Assembly (NCBI GenBank): GCA_963971425.1
Contig: OZ020520.1
Span: 12,151,807 to 12,215,806 of the forward strand
Reading direction: 5' to 3'
Source of the DNA: Bryoerythrophyllum caledonicum
Lineage: Eukaryota > Streptophyta > Bryopsida > Pottiales > Pottiaceae
DNA: 64,000 nucleotides
Part shown: positions 25,516 to 37,902 of the stretch, piece by piece
Numbering within the stretch: the first letter of the stretch is position 1
Layout: each line of letters begins with the position of its first letter
Position numbers and translations under genes: made by a program
The notes under the pieces: model-generated
What the model was told of the DNA's origin: nothing
The model's input: the letters and a program-made list of their open reading frames with translations, nothing else
Database searches by the model: none

Positions 25516-26175
25516 CTAAGAGGAAGAAATACTAAGACGCATCGAGCTGGGATAAGCTTCGACGTATTCCGCCCACTTTGGATCATCGGGCCAGAGTCTA
25601 GGATATCCGGTCGAATCGATTTTCTCACGAACATACTCAGGAACAGGCAATCCCGAAGAAACCAAATCGGAAAGGAACTGAACAACAGTAGGAAGAACGG
25701 CATTCTTCACGGTCTCCTTCGAAGTCAGATCGAACGTCAGGGGATGCATGACATTGAGGGGACTGTTCCGGACATTAGCAAAACGACAGCAGTCGAGAAG
25801 AAGAGTGTTTAGGCTATTCGCTCCAGTGCCTAACAGGCCGGACGGATGCAAAAACACAGTAGAAAGCCTTCGAATATATAGAGTCCGACTGTTGAACATG
25901 TCGCCGCTGTGTCGTAGAAACTGTTGTCAAAATGATGTCTAATTTCTCTAAGGATGCTACACTGTCCCTCGAGAGCTATCATTTGTAACTTCATAAAGGA
26001 GCTGGATTGGTCACTCCAAACTGCCACAGTGAAGTTGGAAACACAGAACTTGAGAAACTCTTTCAGCATCGGTCGAAAGATGGTATGCCATTTCCTGTCG
26101 GCTCCAACACCTTGCGCCATTAAGAGACCGTTCAAGGATAAGACAAGGAAGTACTTATTGACCTTCTCAGATGGT
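25516..26175 (-). pseudogene. FCP1-like HAD-fold gene, copy 3, frameshifted
   Basis: Starts around KYFLVLSLNGLLMAQ (about 26160-26110), continues with FRPMLKEFLKFC and FTVAVWSDQ, then shifts frame near 25900. It resumes as LYIRRLSTVFLH, ANSLNTLLLDCCRFANV and RNSPLNVMHP. The catalytic Asp is Ser. The frame ends at 25516 and a palindrome copy (25489-25507) follows within 10 bp. A broken member of the tandem family. Confidence 0.65.
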
Positions 26176-26439
26176 CCGGCGCGGAGCGATTAAGACCATT
26201 CACTTGCGTCGCCAACTCCAGAGTCAACCTGAAGAAATGAATGGATGACGATGTATGAATTAAGAACCCATCAAGTGCATAGGAACTTGAGTTAATTAAA
26301 ATCGATGTTTATTAGGGGTAAACATTCACACAAAGATAATATCTATGTGCGAACAAAAAATAAAATTCCATAGGCATGAGGAATGTCATGAAAAGAAATG
26401 TAATGAATTTAAGCGTCGGCTGGCAGCGGACGGATTGAT

Positions 26440-27420
26440 CTAACGTCTACTTGAAAGTGACCTTGGACGCTTCTCGCTTGGAAAGGACCAAACAAACTGC
26501 TCCCATTCGGGTTCTCCAGGAAGCAACCGAAGGTTCCCCGGGACGGCTACCAGCCGAGTCTTATAAGGATCGACAGGCTTAGGTTCAAGAAAGATCACCC
26601 TGCGGCCGAAAGGCACATCAGAGACGACGGCAACATCAGGCAAGACCGCGTCTACACTCGCTGAGAGCCCATCACTCAACTCCGGATTCACAACTTGAGG
26701 ACGAGGACGATGATGCTTGTCACTTTGAAAGGGCAAGGCAAACTTCTTCACCAGGATAAGGTGGTCCACAGTTGAGGTGTACAAGGGTACAGTCCATCCT
26801 ACTTCCTTCATCGCACTCAGAAAAGAAGTTATCACCGAGAGGGCTTGCCTACTCTCTTTGGCAGTCTCAGTTGAAGTGAGAGTGTAGGGTATGGGATGAA
26901 TGGCGTTATATGGAGAATTCTTGACGTTCGAGTACGGATGAACGTTAATCAGGAGGGTGTTGGCGCTATTGGCTCCTTTCCCTATCAAATCCCCATAACT
27001 AAGAAATAACGTTGATAGCCTCTTGAGGTAGAATTTCTTGCCATCGATAGAATACCGAGCTACGTCGCAAAGGGTATTATCGAAGACATGTTTGATTCTT
27101 TGAAGAATGAATTTGAACTGATCTTGCAAGTCGTTAAGAAGAGTCCCCACTCTAGCCGGACTTTCGGAACTCCAAATCACGACAGTAAAATTATCAACAC
27201 AGTACTTGAGAAATTCTTGGGTGTGAGGCCGGAACTTTGTAACACAGTGAGCGCCATGCGTGAGAACCAAACCATTCAATTCAAGTACAAGAAAGTAATC
27301 TTTAAGGGGTGTCAAACCCACCTCAACCATGTGCTCAAACGCTTCGGATTCTCGATCGGCATCAACCTGCTCCACTGCACCAGAAGCAGCAAGTATAGGA
27401 GTACTAGTGCCCTGATCAGT
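26440..27420 (-). CDS. FCP1-like HAD-fold protein, copy 4 (most intact)
   Basis: An uninterrupted frame to the stop at 26440, more than 310 codons. The true start is uncertain, since upstream in-frame sequence reaches about 27440 and may join another exon. Motifs: DYFLVLELNGLVLTHG (Asp to Glu, Asp to Asn), FRPHTQEFLKYC, FTVVIWSSESP, FYLKRLSTLFLSYGDLIG, NTLLINVHPYSNVKNSPYN, then a C-terminal extension rich in Pro and Asp. The late acidic Asp is also gone (LLIN rather than LLVD), so enzyme activity is very unlikely. A palindrome lies just after the stop (26414) and another upstream (27460). It follows the ParB-like gene on the same strand. Confidence 0.65.
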   Translation of the reverse strand, partial: TDQGTSTPILAASGAVEQVDADRESEAFEHMVEVGLTPLKDYFLVLELNGLVLTHGAHCVTKFRPHTQEFLKYCVDNFTVVIWSSESPARVGTLLNDLQDQFKFILQRIKHVFDNTLCDVARYSIDGKKFYLKRLSTLFLSYGDLIGKGANSANTLLINVHPYSNVKNSPYNAIHPIPYTLTSTETAKESRQALSVITSFLSAMKEVGWTVPLYTSTVDHLILVKKFALPFQSDKHHRPRPQVVNPELSDGLSASVDAVLPDVAVVSDVPFGRRVIFLEPKPVDPYKTRLVAVPGNLRLLPGEPEWEQFVWSFPSEKRPRSLSSRR

Positions 27421-28563
27421 TGATTTAAAGAAAGACCATTAAAGGACATTAGATCCCTAGTCGGCTGCCAGCCAACGAACCGAATCAGAAGATTAGACAA
27501 GGTCAGAGAATAATTCAGAAAATCAAACATAAAATTAGCAGTGTATCCCAGCACAGAATCATGATGGGTTTCTAAATATTTCAGAAAATTAGTTGCACGC
27601 TAGGTCACTAAATTCTGAACCTACAGTAAGCTAACTATAAAACTAACTTCTAGATGGATTGCCTGCGCGATCCACAACAGGAGACAGGGACTCGTTTGGG
27701 AGATCTTCGCCATCGGGGGTCATTGGGGTGTCCGGTCTGGAAGAAGAATTGCTTCTTGAACCATGCTTTGCAGCAGAACCCTTTGTCTTTGCCGATGGTG
27801 ACGTCGCCCGCTTCTTCCCTGAAGTTTTGTTGGTAGTCTTTGCCTTCTTTGCTTTAGGGCTTCCAAGAGGAACGTCAGTACGCGTTGAAATTACGGGAAC
27901 TTCATTCTTAGGTCCCGGCGGGACAACTCGAGAATCTCGAGTAATCGATCTTCGGGCAGCAGGGTCCTTTGCGAGATTTGGAGGATGGACAGTCTTTGCA
28001 TTAGTACCCGCTACAGATGAGACGCCAGTCCGGACAACTGTTTTGACTTGCGGTTGCTCGGCCAAATTGATGACCACAGACCCGGAAGGCATCGCCTCTT
28101 CCACTATTGTAGGCAACACAACCGGCATGGATGACTGAGGTCCTTGGACGATATGGGTAATCAGATGGTCAAGACTGGTCTTCTCTTCATTTATCCGGAC
28201 TTCACGATCAGAAGTCTGGTCGTCCGATAAATCATACACATCCAATGAATTCCGTGACATGGATGCTTGGGTAGATTGAACCACAAACTCATCCACAACC
28301 TTCCGAGCAACACGAGAAAATTCATCGTCATCCACAACCTTTGGTGGTGGCGCAGAAGTCTCTCCAAGCTGGGTAACAACAAATGTCGAATCCGACGGCT
28401 GAGGCCAGGTGATTCGATTAGGAACACCAGACGGCTGCGGGAGAAACGACATGTTCTTAACGCGCTCCTTCGCGATAGCAATGTCAGCTTCCTCGCGCAC
28501 AAACTCAATCACAGTTGCTTTCGCCCGCTGAGAAAAAATACGAGAAGATAAGTCAGAAACCCG

Positions 28564-28672
28564 CTGCAAAAAACTGTCGGCTGCCAGCCGACGAGATGCA
28601 ATGACAAGAATTGGTAAATGCAGGACAAAAAAAAGAGCAAGCACGACAAGGGTTAAGGAAACCAACCAAGAC
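28564..28672 (-). other. 109-bp intron containing one palindrome
   Basis: Donor GTCTTG after NVTAL, acceptor TTTTTTGCAG before RVSDL; phase 0. The palindrome is at 28576-28593, only a few bases from the acceptor. Confidence 0.7.
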
Positions 28673-29962
28673 CAAGGCTGTGACATTTCCACCACCCCAG
28701 GCATTGAAGACAGTCAGGTTTGATTCCTTCACCGCTAAGGTGGGACTCAATATTGCGGTGAGCAAACCCATGCATGGATTGCACACATCTCCACACCAGC
28801 TCTCGGTCGAGGGCGAAGCAGCATCGTCATAGACAGGATTAAGAGGCTTCGTCAATCCCGTCACCTTCTTGAACTGGCTGAATCTTTCACGCTCATGACT
28901 CGGTTTGTTGTAGAGGATTCCGACATTAGCCAGAGGTATGTTGTGCATGGCTGACACCTTGAACTTCCGGCTACTATCAGGGAGGTAGCGAATTATGTGG
29001 ACGGCACATAGTCGTGTCGAATTGCAACATTCCGACTCAATTTGGAAACTGGAGTTGTCGTCGGTAATAAGAATTGTAGGAGCAAAAATCTCAGACTGTT
29101 CATCATCACTCACTCGCAGTACCCTCTGCACAACTGCTTTGAGCCCGTCTCTGCCTATAAAGATCGATTCCCCGGCTTCGTCGAATCCAAATACAACGAA
29201 CATCTCGTGAGCTCCCTTCTCGAGTTGCACGTCTCTTTTGTTGCCGATCTTCTTCACCAGTTCGACAAGCCCCTTCGCAACACGAACATCAAAGTGAATA
29301 GCAAACTCATCAACCAGATCCTCATCACAAAGAACGGCGTACTTATTTACTGCCGACTAGAACTCGGGCGGGGCCTCGTTGGTTGTTGGAGTAATCCCGT
29401 TGTTCCTCCCCTTCAAGAATGCTAAGCCAACATCAGACTGCTCCAATTCGCGTTGGATGTTATCAAGGGTTTCATCGTTGATACCCTTTTCAGCGGCAAG
29501 CAACGTAAACTGCTCATACGCCCAAGGGACATATGCGGACTCTCCAGGCTTCTTCAGTGGATAATCGCCGTACTTCAGCATCAATTTGTTCTTGATGATG
29601 TAGTTCATCTTTACATCCTTTACCCACGACTTCATCGACACACCAATAGCCCCCTTCTCCTTTCCTGCGTTCACCTTAATATACACCTTATCCAGAATCG
29701 CCTCCGCCAGCTTCATGGAGTCCTCATCACGCAGCTTGACGAGGTACGAAAGGTCCGTGTGCGTGATGTCCCGCTGCGGCATTCGTGGAATCTGAAGAGG
29801 AGGTTGACCATTCTCCCCAATTAATTGACCCATCTGCCAAGCGGTGAAAATCACTTGCCACTTGTTGTAGAGATCATCAGGAACGAAAACAAGGGGTAGC
29901 TTCTGGGTCTCCACGTCTTTAGCCTTACTCATAATCACAGTGAGGTGATTCTTGCAAAAATC

Positions 29963-30091
29963 CTGCAACAATCACGATGAATAGAGTCAGGTTCCAACAC
30001 ATGTAAGGCCGTCGGCTGCGAGCCGACGGTCAGATACACTGAAGCCACACAACAAGATGAGCATGAACAAACAAGTGAGCACTAAAAGTAC
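29963..30091 (-). other. 129-bp intron containing one palindrome
   Basis: GT donor after CTGGAAG, acceptor TGTTGCAG. Splicing is phase 0 and joins HAAWK to DFCKN. The palindrome is at 30009-30029. Confidence 0.75.
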
Positions 30092-31411
30092 CTTCCAGGC
30101 AGCATGGTCTTGAAGCTTGTCAATGCGACCAAGCTCAATCCACCTCTCCCTCATTCTACGAAGCTGGGGAACGTAGGTCTCTTCCGCTTTCTTCTCGGCA
30201 ATATCAACGTTCAAGAGGTTCGAAATTTTCACCAGGTCGTCTTGAGTATTCAACCGGAGTACGATAATGTCCCACTCCATGAAATACTTAGCTCTCGACG
30301 ATTCGGGGTCCTCCATCTCTCCGAGCTCCTTACACACAGAGTATGTGTGCTGCCCACCAATGATGAACCAATGACAATTTGGTTCTTCATACCACTTGTA
30401 CGTCTGACCGCCGAAATGAACTTGGTCCTCCATCATTTTTGGCACGCTCCTGCGAAGAAGTTCCATACTCTTTAACTCCTTCCCATCTTGAGCAGAACCT
30501 GGTGGAGCAGGTAGAGGAACGCACTATAGTGGCGGTTTTGCCCGCCAAGGACCAACAACTTTGTAGATGATTCAAAGCTGGTCGAGGCGCCTTTCGACGA
30601 GTTCACGGTAGACCATTCCATGGGGCGTAAGGTGGATCTTTGACGAATGAATCTTTACTGGCAGAACCTGCTGCCCAAACGGATAACAATGCCCTAATCC
30701 TTTCTCAACCGTGTTGTACATCTCTTCGACCTCCTTATTGATGGTATTGGATGAGAGGTTGTTCAGACATACCAGCGCTTCGGCCACCGTCTTCACCTTC
30801 GCAGTTTTCTTAGACGCCCGCTTCTTTGGAGCCGGATCAGGTGCCACAGCAACAATAGTCAGCGCAGAACTGCTAGCCTTTTTTGAGGCCCTAGGCTTCT
30901 TTGCAGCTTTACGTCTGCCATTCCCCTCAGATCCGCCATTGAGTGCCACTCTCTAGTCCTTCGCCTGCATAAAGCATTCCACCAATTCCGCGCGGCTCTC
31001 TGGATGCAAGTCGGTAAATTGCATGCCCACCTCCTGTGCTGACATGCAGAGCTCATGTGAGCAGAGGGCCCAACGAATTCGAACAGCATAGGACTTCAGG
31101 TCGTCGTCGGCAACTCGAACCTTCACCATTAGTAGGAGTCGAATACAGTCGTCGTCCTCAGGATCTTCCATAATATCCATCACGGCGACAAGGTTTCCAC
31201 CAAGAAAACTCTTGGCCAAGTGCTTCCCGTTGATTCCCATTTCAGTCACCTCCCCTAGCCTCCAAGTAATGCCCCATTCGGTCAATTCAGGACGAGCCTC
31301 AAATGTGGCATTCGGTACCTGATTATCGAGCCAGACTGCCTCGTCCTCACTAATAGAAGGCCCAAACAGCCACTTCAGCTTACTCAACCTGCGCAACAAA
31401 ATAGCGAGCAT

Positions 31412-33119
31412 TGCTCGTGAGCCACATCCGAGTAGAACGTCGTCGGCTGGCAGCCGACACTAAAGATTACCATTGGAACAGAGCACAATTGCTACAATAT
31501 ATAGCATTACTTCATTCAATGGAACTAAGAATTAAAAAATCCAAAATATATACAGCTTGCCGTCGGCTGGCAACCGACGGTGAAAGAGAATTATACCTAT
31601 CGACTGACGTCATTTTGTCGGCTGCTGGAAAAAACCCGTCGGCTGGTCACTTTGACTCTAGCGCTCGAGCTCCTCCGCCTCGTTCCGCCTGCTCGGTGCT
31701 CCTCCACTGCTTTCTTCAACTTCCGAAAACACTACATCGGTTGGCCGCGGACGGATTCAGTCCTAAACAAGGAAAAGTCTTACAACCTATTCCTGAAGCT
31801 ACTTAACTAAACCAGGAAGAGTAGATTGCAAATAAACCGGTTTGGTGGAAGCCTGACCTTTCATACGTCGTCGAATCTGAACGCCGCGACCGTTCGATCA
31901 ACTTTCGTCCTTAATCGAAAGGCCATGAAAACGTCTCGGTAGTCTGATTGTTTGATAGTCTCGGTAGCCTAACAGTTTTCATCCAACTGGCTGGATTTAC
32001 AGTTGGCATTTTTAATTTCATTTAAATTTATTTTTTAATTTTCCAATACTCAGATTACTTGTCATTTTTGATCTGATGTAACTTTCTTTTTAATATTCTA
32101 ATATAGATTTTCTTAAATGTCTCTTTTATATATTCTTTGATTTTTTGAAATTTCTTTTTAGTTTGGCTTTCGGATTCAACTCATTCTTCCTCGTCATTTT
32201 TATTTTGTTTTTGATTCTCTGATAAAATCTTTTCGAATTTTGCAAGGAAGTTTCGTGTTGAAATTTCACATTCGATTCCGTTCGAATTTGAATTTGAAGT
32301 CCAAGAATGTATGCGCGCGAATTTCTAGGCGCGAATCCACGAAGGTGTTTCTGGCGCGAAATTTCAAAATCGACTTTCGCGCACATGTTCAGCTGAGAGA
32401 GGGATATCAACGCATCTACTCCGTATCCTCTGTCATTACTCGTCTGCTTCTCTTTATTGCACCTGCTCTCACACGCTTTCATGTAGTATAGTTATTGTCT
32501 CAGCCTAGATCGTCCGCTTTGCACTTTTCTGCACTAATTGTATTTAGCATTCAAGCATTCTACCTGTTGCGCGTTGACTAGCACTTTCTGGAAGTAGGCG
32601 TTCATTTATGGTGTAGGCGATCATGTCTCGTTCAATTCTGTTCAATGCTTTCTCCGGTTAGAGCTCAGATTCCATCTTCAGTAAAATCAGTGTATTATCC
32701 TGCAGCTTTCCAGATTTTGAGTAGCAATTTGATACTGTGTAAGTCGACCTTGTTGCCTCACCTTAACGCTGATTCTGCGTTGATCACCTGACTACCTGAA
32801 GTCTTGATACACTAAACACTGGAAACCGAATGTGTGTACAAAAGTGCTCCTTCCCAGTTTGTATCTGCATTCCAAGAAATCACGCACATGCTCTTTCCAA
32901 ATCACAAATTCCCAAGTCTCATGCAAAAGCACTGAAATCCTTTGGAAGTTCACTCGAAACTCGAAACCCTAATCTTGAATTCTAATCCAAAAACCTAATG
33001 CATCAGTTTTGACTTTGTGACGCATGCATTCACACACTTCCTATTTGTGAGCCATTCTCGAGCTGGATCCATAGGTTGATATCTTCGACAAATTTTGTCG
33101 GCTCCCAGCCGACGAAGCC
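31412..33119. promoter_or_regulatory. Divergent promoter region with four E2F-like sites
   Basis: The spacer between the leftward ParB-like gene and the rightward DUF7869-type gene. At 31441-31754 palindrome copies alternate with possible 5' exon pieces of the leftward gene. From about 31900 there is no coding signal; the DNA is T-rich. At 32313-32382 four GCGCGAA/TTCGCGC words cluster: 32313-32322, 32329-32336, 32353-32361 (GGCGCGAAA, the plant E2F consensus) and 32375-32382 (TTTCGCGC). This suggests S-phase expression. A palindrome at 33097 precedes the first recognised rightward exon. Confidence 0.5.
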
Positions 33120-34925
33120 CAGTTGGCATTCTGGATCATGGACTGCGGACCCATTTTATCGTTTATGAAGAACGGAAAATCAAGTCGATGGAAGCCACGC
33201 AAAGGTGTTCAAGTTGCCTTAACTCACTCAGGTCTCTATTATGCTGGATGCACAGTTGTTCAAAAAATCATTCTGAGGGATCCATGGATTATTCGTGTCA
33301 AGGTAATCGATGTTTCCGATTCGATGGAAATGCCCATTCCGTTCCCAATTGATAGACTATCCATGCTTCGCCAATGCTCTGGCCGGTCAATCGATTGGGA
33401 TGCGGCTGACCTTCGTCCATTCGCTATCATTGACAAACTCATTGAGGATCTACCGGAATCCATATTGCAACCCGTTGAGGAAATCAAACTAGTTCTGTCG
33501 TTTCTGAACCTTCGTGACGGAATGAAGGTTGCCCTCCTTGTTGATGTCATGGGTCACAACTGTTGTGCAGGCGTTGGAGTTATCGACGAGTGCTCACCAA
33601 AGGGATCGTGGGAAGGGTTCCTAATTCCTCAAAGCTTCTTTCTGGTTGTCCGAATCTAGACAGTAAATGTTAAGTTCCTCACTTATACCGCATACTGCGA
33701 GCTCCCTGAGGTGAACACGCTTGGTGACACGGTGGGTAACCTTGTTCTCTGGAGTGGCTATCGAGTTCGCCCCATGCGTGTCGGTGACGACACTGGATAC
33801 TCCTCATCTGATGAATATTCAGTGAGTGAGATGTGAGGCGCTTCGGATGACGACGATCGCAGGGACAAGATCTATGATGATAGCACTTTTCAAGTGTCCA
33901 AAGGATTCAATGCGGATTCAGGAAGCGACTCCGAAGCATGTCGAGAGCGATATGAGGACGTTCCGTCGGCTGGCAGCCGACGTTCAACTGATCAACCACC
34001 GATTGAAGCAACCTTCCCTTCAGGGGTCAATTGTGATCAATTTCAGTATCCGGATCGACCACAATGGAGGAACAAGTACTGCCATTTGCTCGACAATAAT
34101 CTCGCTTTAGTTGGGCAAGCGATGATTCAAGTTTGTCTGCCGCATGAAGCATGTGATGCGGACGTTTTGGGTGACACTGACGTTGGCGTACTCTTTGTTT
34201 CTGAGCATGAGGATCTTCAAATGACGACGCGGCGCTAGAAGATTTTGCGCATGCGCCTTGAAGGTGGTCCACTGCTGTCAGAGTGCCTCATCTACTGCTC
34301 TGAGCACAATCAAGCCACATGTAAAGATGACGGGCTTGAGGGGGTGGCCAAGGATCCATATAGAGGTATGAAACGGAAGCTTAAGCAGAAGTGCGATGTT
34401 TCTGTTACCAAGTTTCGACGCCTCCAGTCCAAAGATTCTTGTCAGCTTGTTAGTTCGAAAAAGTGTTGTTCGAGACGATGCTGTCAGATTTTTCTTTGGG
34501 CGGACACTTGTAAAATCCGCCAGCAGTTCTACTCCTCAAGCTTTGAGCAACGACGTGAAACTGCGTACGCTGTTCAGGGCCAGCTCTACGATGTTCCTGG
34601 CTTCCGGAAACCCTTCATAACTCTGCATGGTGTCGACGTTTGCGAAGTTGCGTGGTTTCGCATTCATGGTGTCTCCAAGTCTGCATACTACAAGTATAAA
34701 TCGGATTCATTGAACGGATGCGTAAATGGTGGTCATGGAAATGCGGGAATTCTGCGCCCCAGGTCTCAGACTGTTCAGGCTCGTGGGACCATTTCCAGAA
34801 TCATTAACGATAATGCAGACCACATGCCAAATGAGTTTCGAGTCATCGGCAACAAGAAGGTTGCATCTCTAATGGTTCTTCCTGCTGCGATGGACTGGAA
34901 TCATCTCCGTGACATGTCCAACCTG

Positions 34926-35066
34926 GTATGGTTTAACATTATTACTACTTGCACATTTGACTTGCTCATATAACCCATTGTGTCGGCTGGCAGCCGATGC
35001 ATGTCTATTTTTGCATCTCATTAATTCTACCTCATTACTCTTGATCGCTATCTCTTTCGATTCCAG
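34926..35066 (+). other. 141-bp intron containing one palindrome
   Basis: Donor GTATGG, acceptor GATTCCAG; phase 0, so the reading frame continues. The palindrome is at 34981-34998. Confidence 0.8.
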
Positions 35067-36184
35067 GTGAACTCTGAATGTTGTGTCAAGCTGATTTCGC
35101 AATCTACTGTTAGTCGATTGAAACGGAAGTTTTTTTGGAACGTTGAAGTGAAGGCCGTGGGTAGCAACTTTTCGAGATATACTGAGTGTGACTATCTGGT
35201 TGAGTTTCTAGCCAAATATCCTCGCGGGTCCGACGAATGGCAAGCACTTCATGATGATCGGGCGAGGCATCTCAACTACCAAAGTGTTTGCCGTAATGTG
35301 TAGTCTGGATGGACATCTCAGTCCATTAATTACCCGTCTGAGTTTCTCTGCATTATTCACGACAAAATGGACACTTCAAAGACGGTCATTCCAAGAATGC
35401 AGCGGATTACGAAGGCGACCGCACGTCTTGGACAGATTCCTATTTCATGTACTGGCATGCTTACTCACGGTCACGGCGACGGTGCGTATGCGCATTACTC
35501 GACGTCCTTATGGCCTGGGAACTCCAATTTCACAATTTCGTCCATTTGTTGTGTTCTTCGGGCATTGGAGCGCCGACCTGTGCGTGAGTCAAAGCAGTTT
35601 TTTACATGTCCACCTCAGAATTCGTTCTTTGAATCTTTTCTCCGTGGTAATTCTAGATGTAGTTCGTCGATTCCAGAAGCTAGGGGCGATCCCCTTCCAG
35701 TTTCTTCGCTCGCTCAACCGGAAGTTAAGCTTCCTCGGAAGCTGTATCTCCAACTTGATAACTCTGCAAAGGATAACAAGAACAGGTTCGTCATGGCCTT
35801 CTGTTCGCTTCTCACAGCCAGACGAATTTTTAAGGAAGTGACTGTGGGATTCTTGATTGTCGGCCACACTCATGAGGACATTGAGGCGCATTTTAGTTAC
35901 CTTTCAAAATTCATCAAACGGAAAAACATTTACTGCTTAGCTGACCTCATGAAATCTTTCATGGACTCTGAGAAGACAGTAGCCCTTTATTCCTGAACTT
36001 GTTCAAGAGGTTGCTGATTTCAAAAGTTACATTGCTGATTACCATCACGAAGGCAAGAATAAGCTTGTTGGCCTTGGTGAGATGCACCTTTTCAAATTTT
36101 ACGTTGAAGAGGAAGGTGAAGATGCGGGATGGCCGGTCATGAGATACAAGAGAAGTGCGACGGATTCATCATGGCTCCCTCCGG

Positions 36185-36361
36185 GTGAGGCTCATTTGTT
36201 TTTGTCATCGTTCTGTTTGCATTCATTTTCTGCTGATTTTCTTGTTACTTATTTGTCGGCTGCCAGCCGAAGGATTTTACCTTTGTGCTTCTTTTGTCCT
36301 TCATTCCTTCCATTTCATTGCTCTCTTGTTTTTGTCTAACTTTTTTGTATATTGCATTTAG
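36185..36361 (+). other. 177-bp intron containing one palindrome
   Basis: Donor GTGAGG, acceptor GCATTTAG. Splicing joins WLPP to DKPVKMW in phase 1. The palindrome is at 36255-36272. Confidence 0.8.
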
Positions 36362-37902
36362 ATAAGCCTGTGAAGATGTGGAGGGCGGATCAATTTGGGA
36401 ATCCTAACCTTCCGATTGGTGATCCAAAACCAGTACCTTTCAAGCCGCTTTGGGATGACGTTCATGTCAACGAATCAAAGCAAAACAAGGAGAAGGAGGT
36501 TGCAAGAGCCACTGGAAACAGCGAGAAGCAGTCCTTCATCAAGAACAATATTGCAAAGTATATTGAGTTCTGGAGGACGGGCATGGTGTTATAGTTTGCA
36601 GTGTCAGTATCCCTCCGGAATGCACTTAATCGTCACTAAATGCTTCCAAAGTAAACCACTCCGGTTTCGTTCCCACAGAGATCTATTTATCCTTTCAAAT
36701 GTCTAAAATCACAAGTCTATTTATCACCTAAGTAGATAATCTTTTTAAGTTATAGTTCCGGATCCTTCCGGATCTCGCAATCTACGTAAACATTCCGGAA
36801 CTAGCTTCCGGAAGGGGTCTTTTCCTTTTCGACGTTTCCGGAATTGAATTCCAGAAGACCGGAGGGTAGTTTGATTTACCTCTGTTCCTCCTCAGAGCGG
36901 CTTCCGGAAGGTTTAAGCGAGTGACCGGAAGACCACTGATCCTATTTTGTGTAAGTGGCCGGATTCCCCACTGCCTGGTGACTTTAAGTGGCTAGACACC
37001 CACTGCCCCGGTGTTTAAAGTGACCGGACAATCACTCTTTCCTTACTCTACTAACCGGCAATATGGTGTTGTTTCCTAGACGTAACTCTCACAACATTCG
37101 GAAGGCCTTCCGGATGCGGTCACACAAAGGTACATCCGGATAACAACAACGTTCCCGTAGCACTTTTGTAGCTCCGTGGAAGTTAGGGATATGGTTGTGC
37201 TTGGGAGGACTCCTTCTAATCTCACATAGCAGGTTCTTCCGATCGTGGGGGTAAACTCCGGTTTTGGACCGGAGTCCGGGTTCACACGGACTATTCCGTG
37301 CCCTAGAGAATACCAGGAACACCTCTGCAATATATCTCTTCCCCTCCTGGTTCTTCCGGACTTCTGAAGGTAACCAGGAACACCTCTGCAATCTCCTCCA
37401 GTTAGTCCGGACACTCCCCTGCTGAAGATCTAAACCGATTCACTCCTTAGGACCACCAAACATCCCTTGCCTCCAAGAACCTGATACAAACACTGACTAC
37501 GGTAACGGACCTTGCACCTTGCAAAAAAAACAATTTCCGTCACACACCCTGGGTAGCAAATCTAGAGATAGCTCCGGAATATATTCAATCATAAGGAAAA
37601 TGATACAAAACAAGATGCTGAGTTAAGAAAACTCATTAAACTAAGTACTAGTGAATCAACCTGATCCGGGTGTTATCTAATTTACGAAAAATCCGGAAAA
37701 TCCTATCTAAAATCCCTAAAGGTCCGGGTTCAAATCCTGAGATCCGAAAATTATGGATCTCAGATCCGATTTATCCGCCGGGAATGCCTTCTGAGTTTCC
37801 GGTTGACAAATAAGTCGGTAGCCGGGTGCAATCTGGAGCCCCATCGTTAATCGCTACGACAAGTCTGATAACCGGAGTTAAGTAATCTAATAGTAAAACC
37901 AA

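Larger units (their letters stand above)
27643..31411 (-). pseudogene. Large nuclear-type gene with ParB-like and possible MTase-like regions
   Basis: Read from high to low coordinates. Segment 1 (31388-30956) follows an intron-like acceptor (GCGCAG) and contains GITWRLGEVTEMGI and EDPEDDDCIRLL. After a TAG (30953-30955) the same frame gives a Lys-rich linker and IHLTPHGMVYRELVERRLDQL, then a disrupted patch at 30480-30575. Segment 3 (about 30480-30092) has CHWFIIGGQHTYSVCKEL, resembling the GGQHR box of ParB/Srx folds. Intron 30091-29963. Segment 4 (29962-28673) has one TAG (29357-29359) and NVFNAWGGGNVTAL-type text (VFNAWGGGNVTAL), reminiscent of a SAM-binding loop. Intron 28672-28564. The last exon (28563-27643) ends in a basic Ser-rich tail with likely nuclear signals. 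Both introns hold one palindrome. The methyltransferase idea is weak. Confidence 0.55.
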
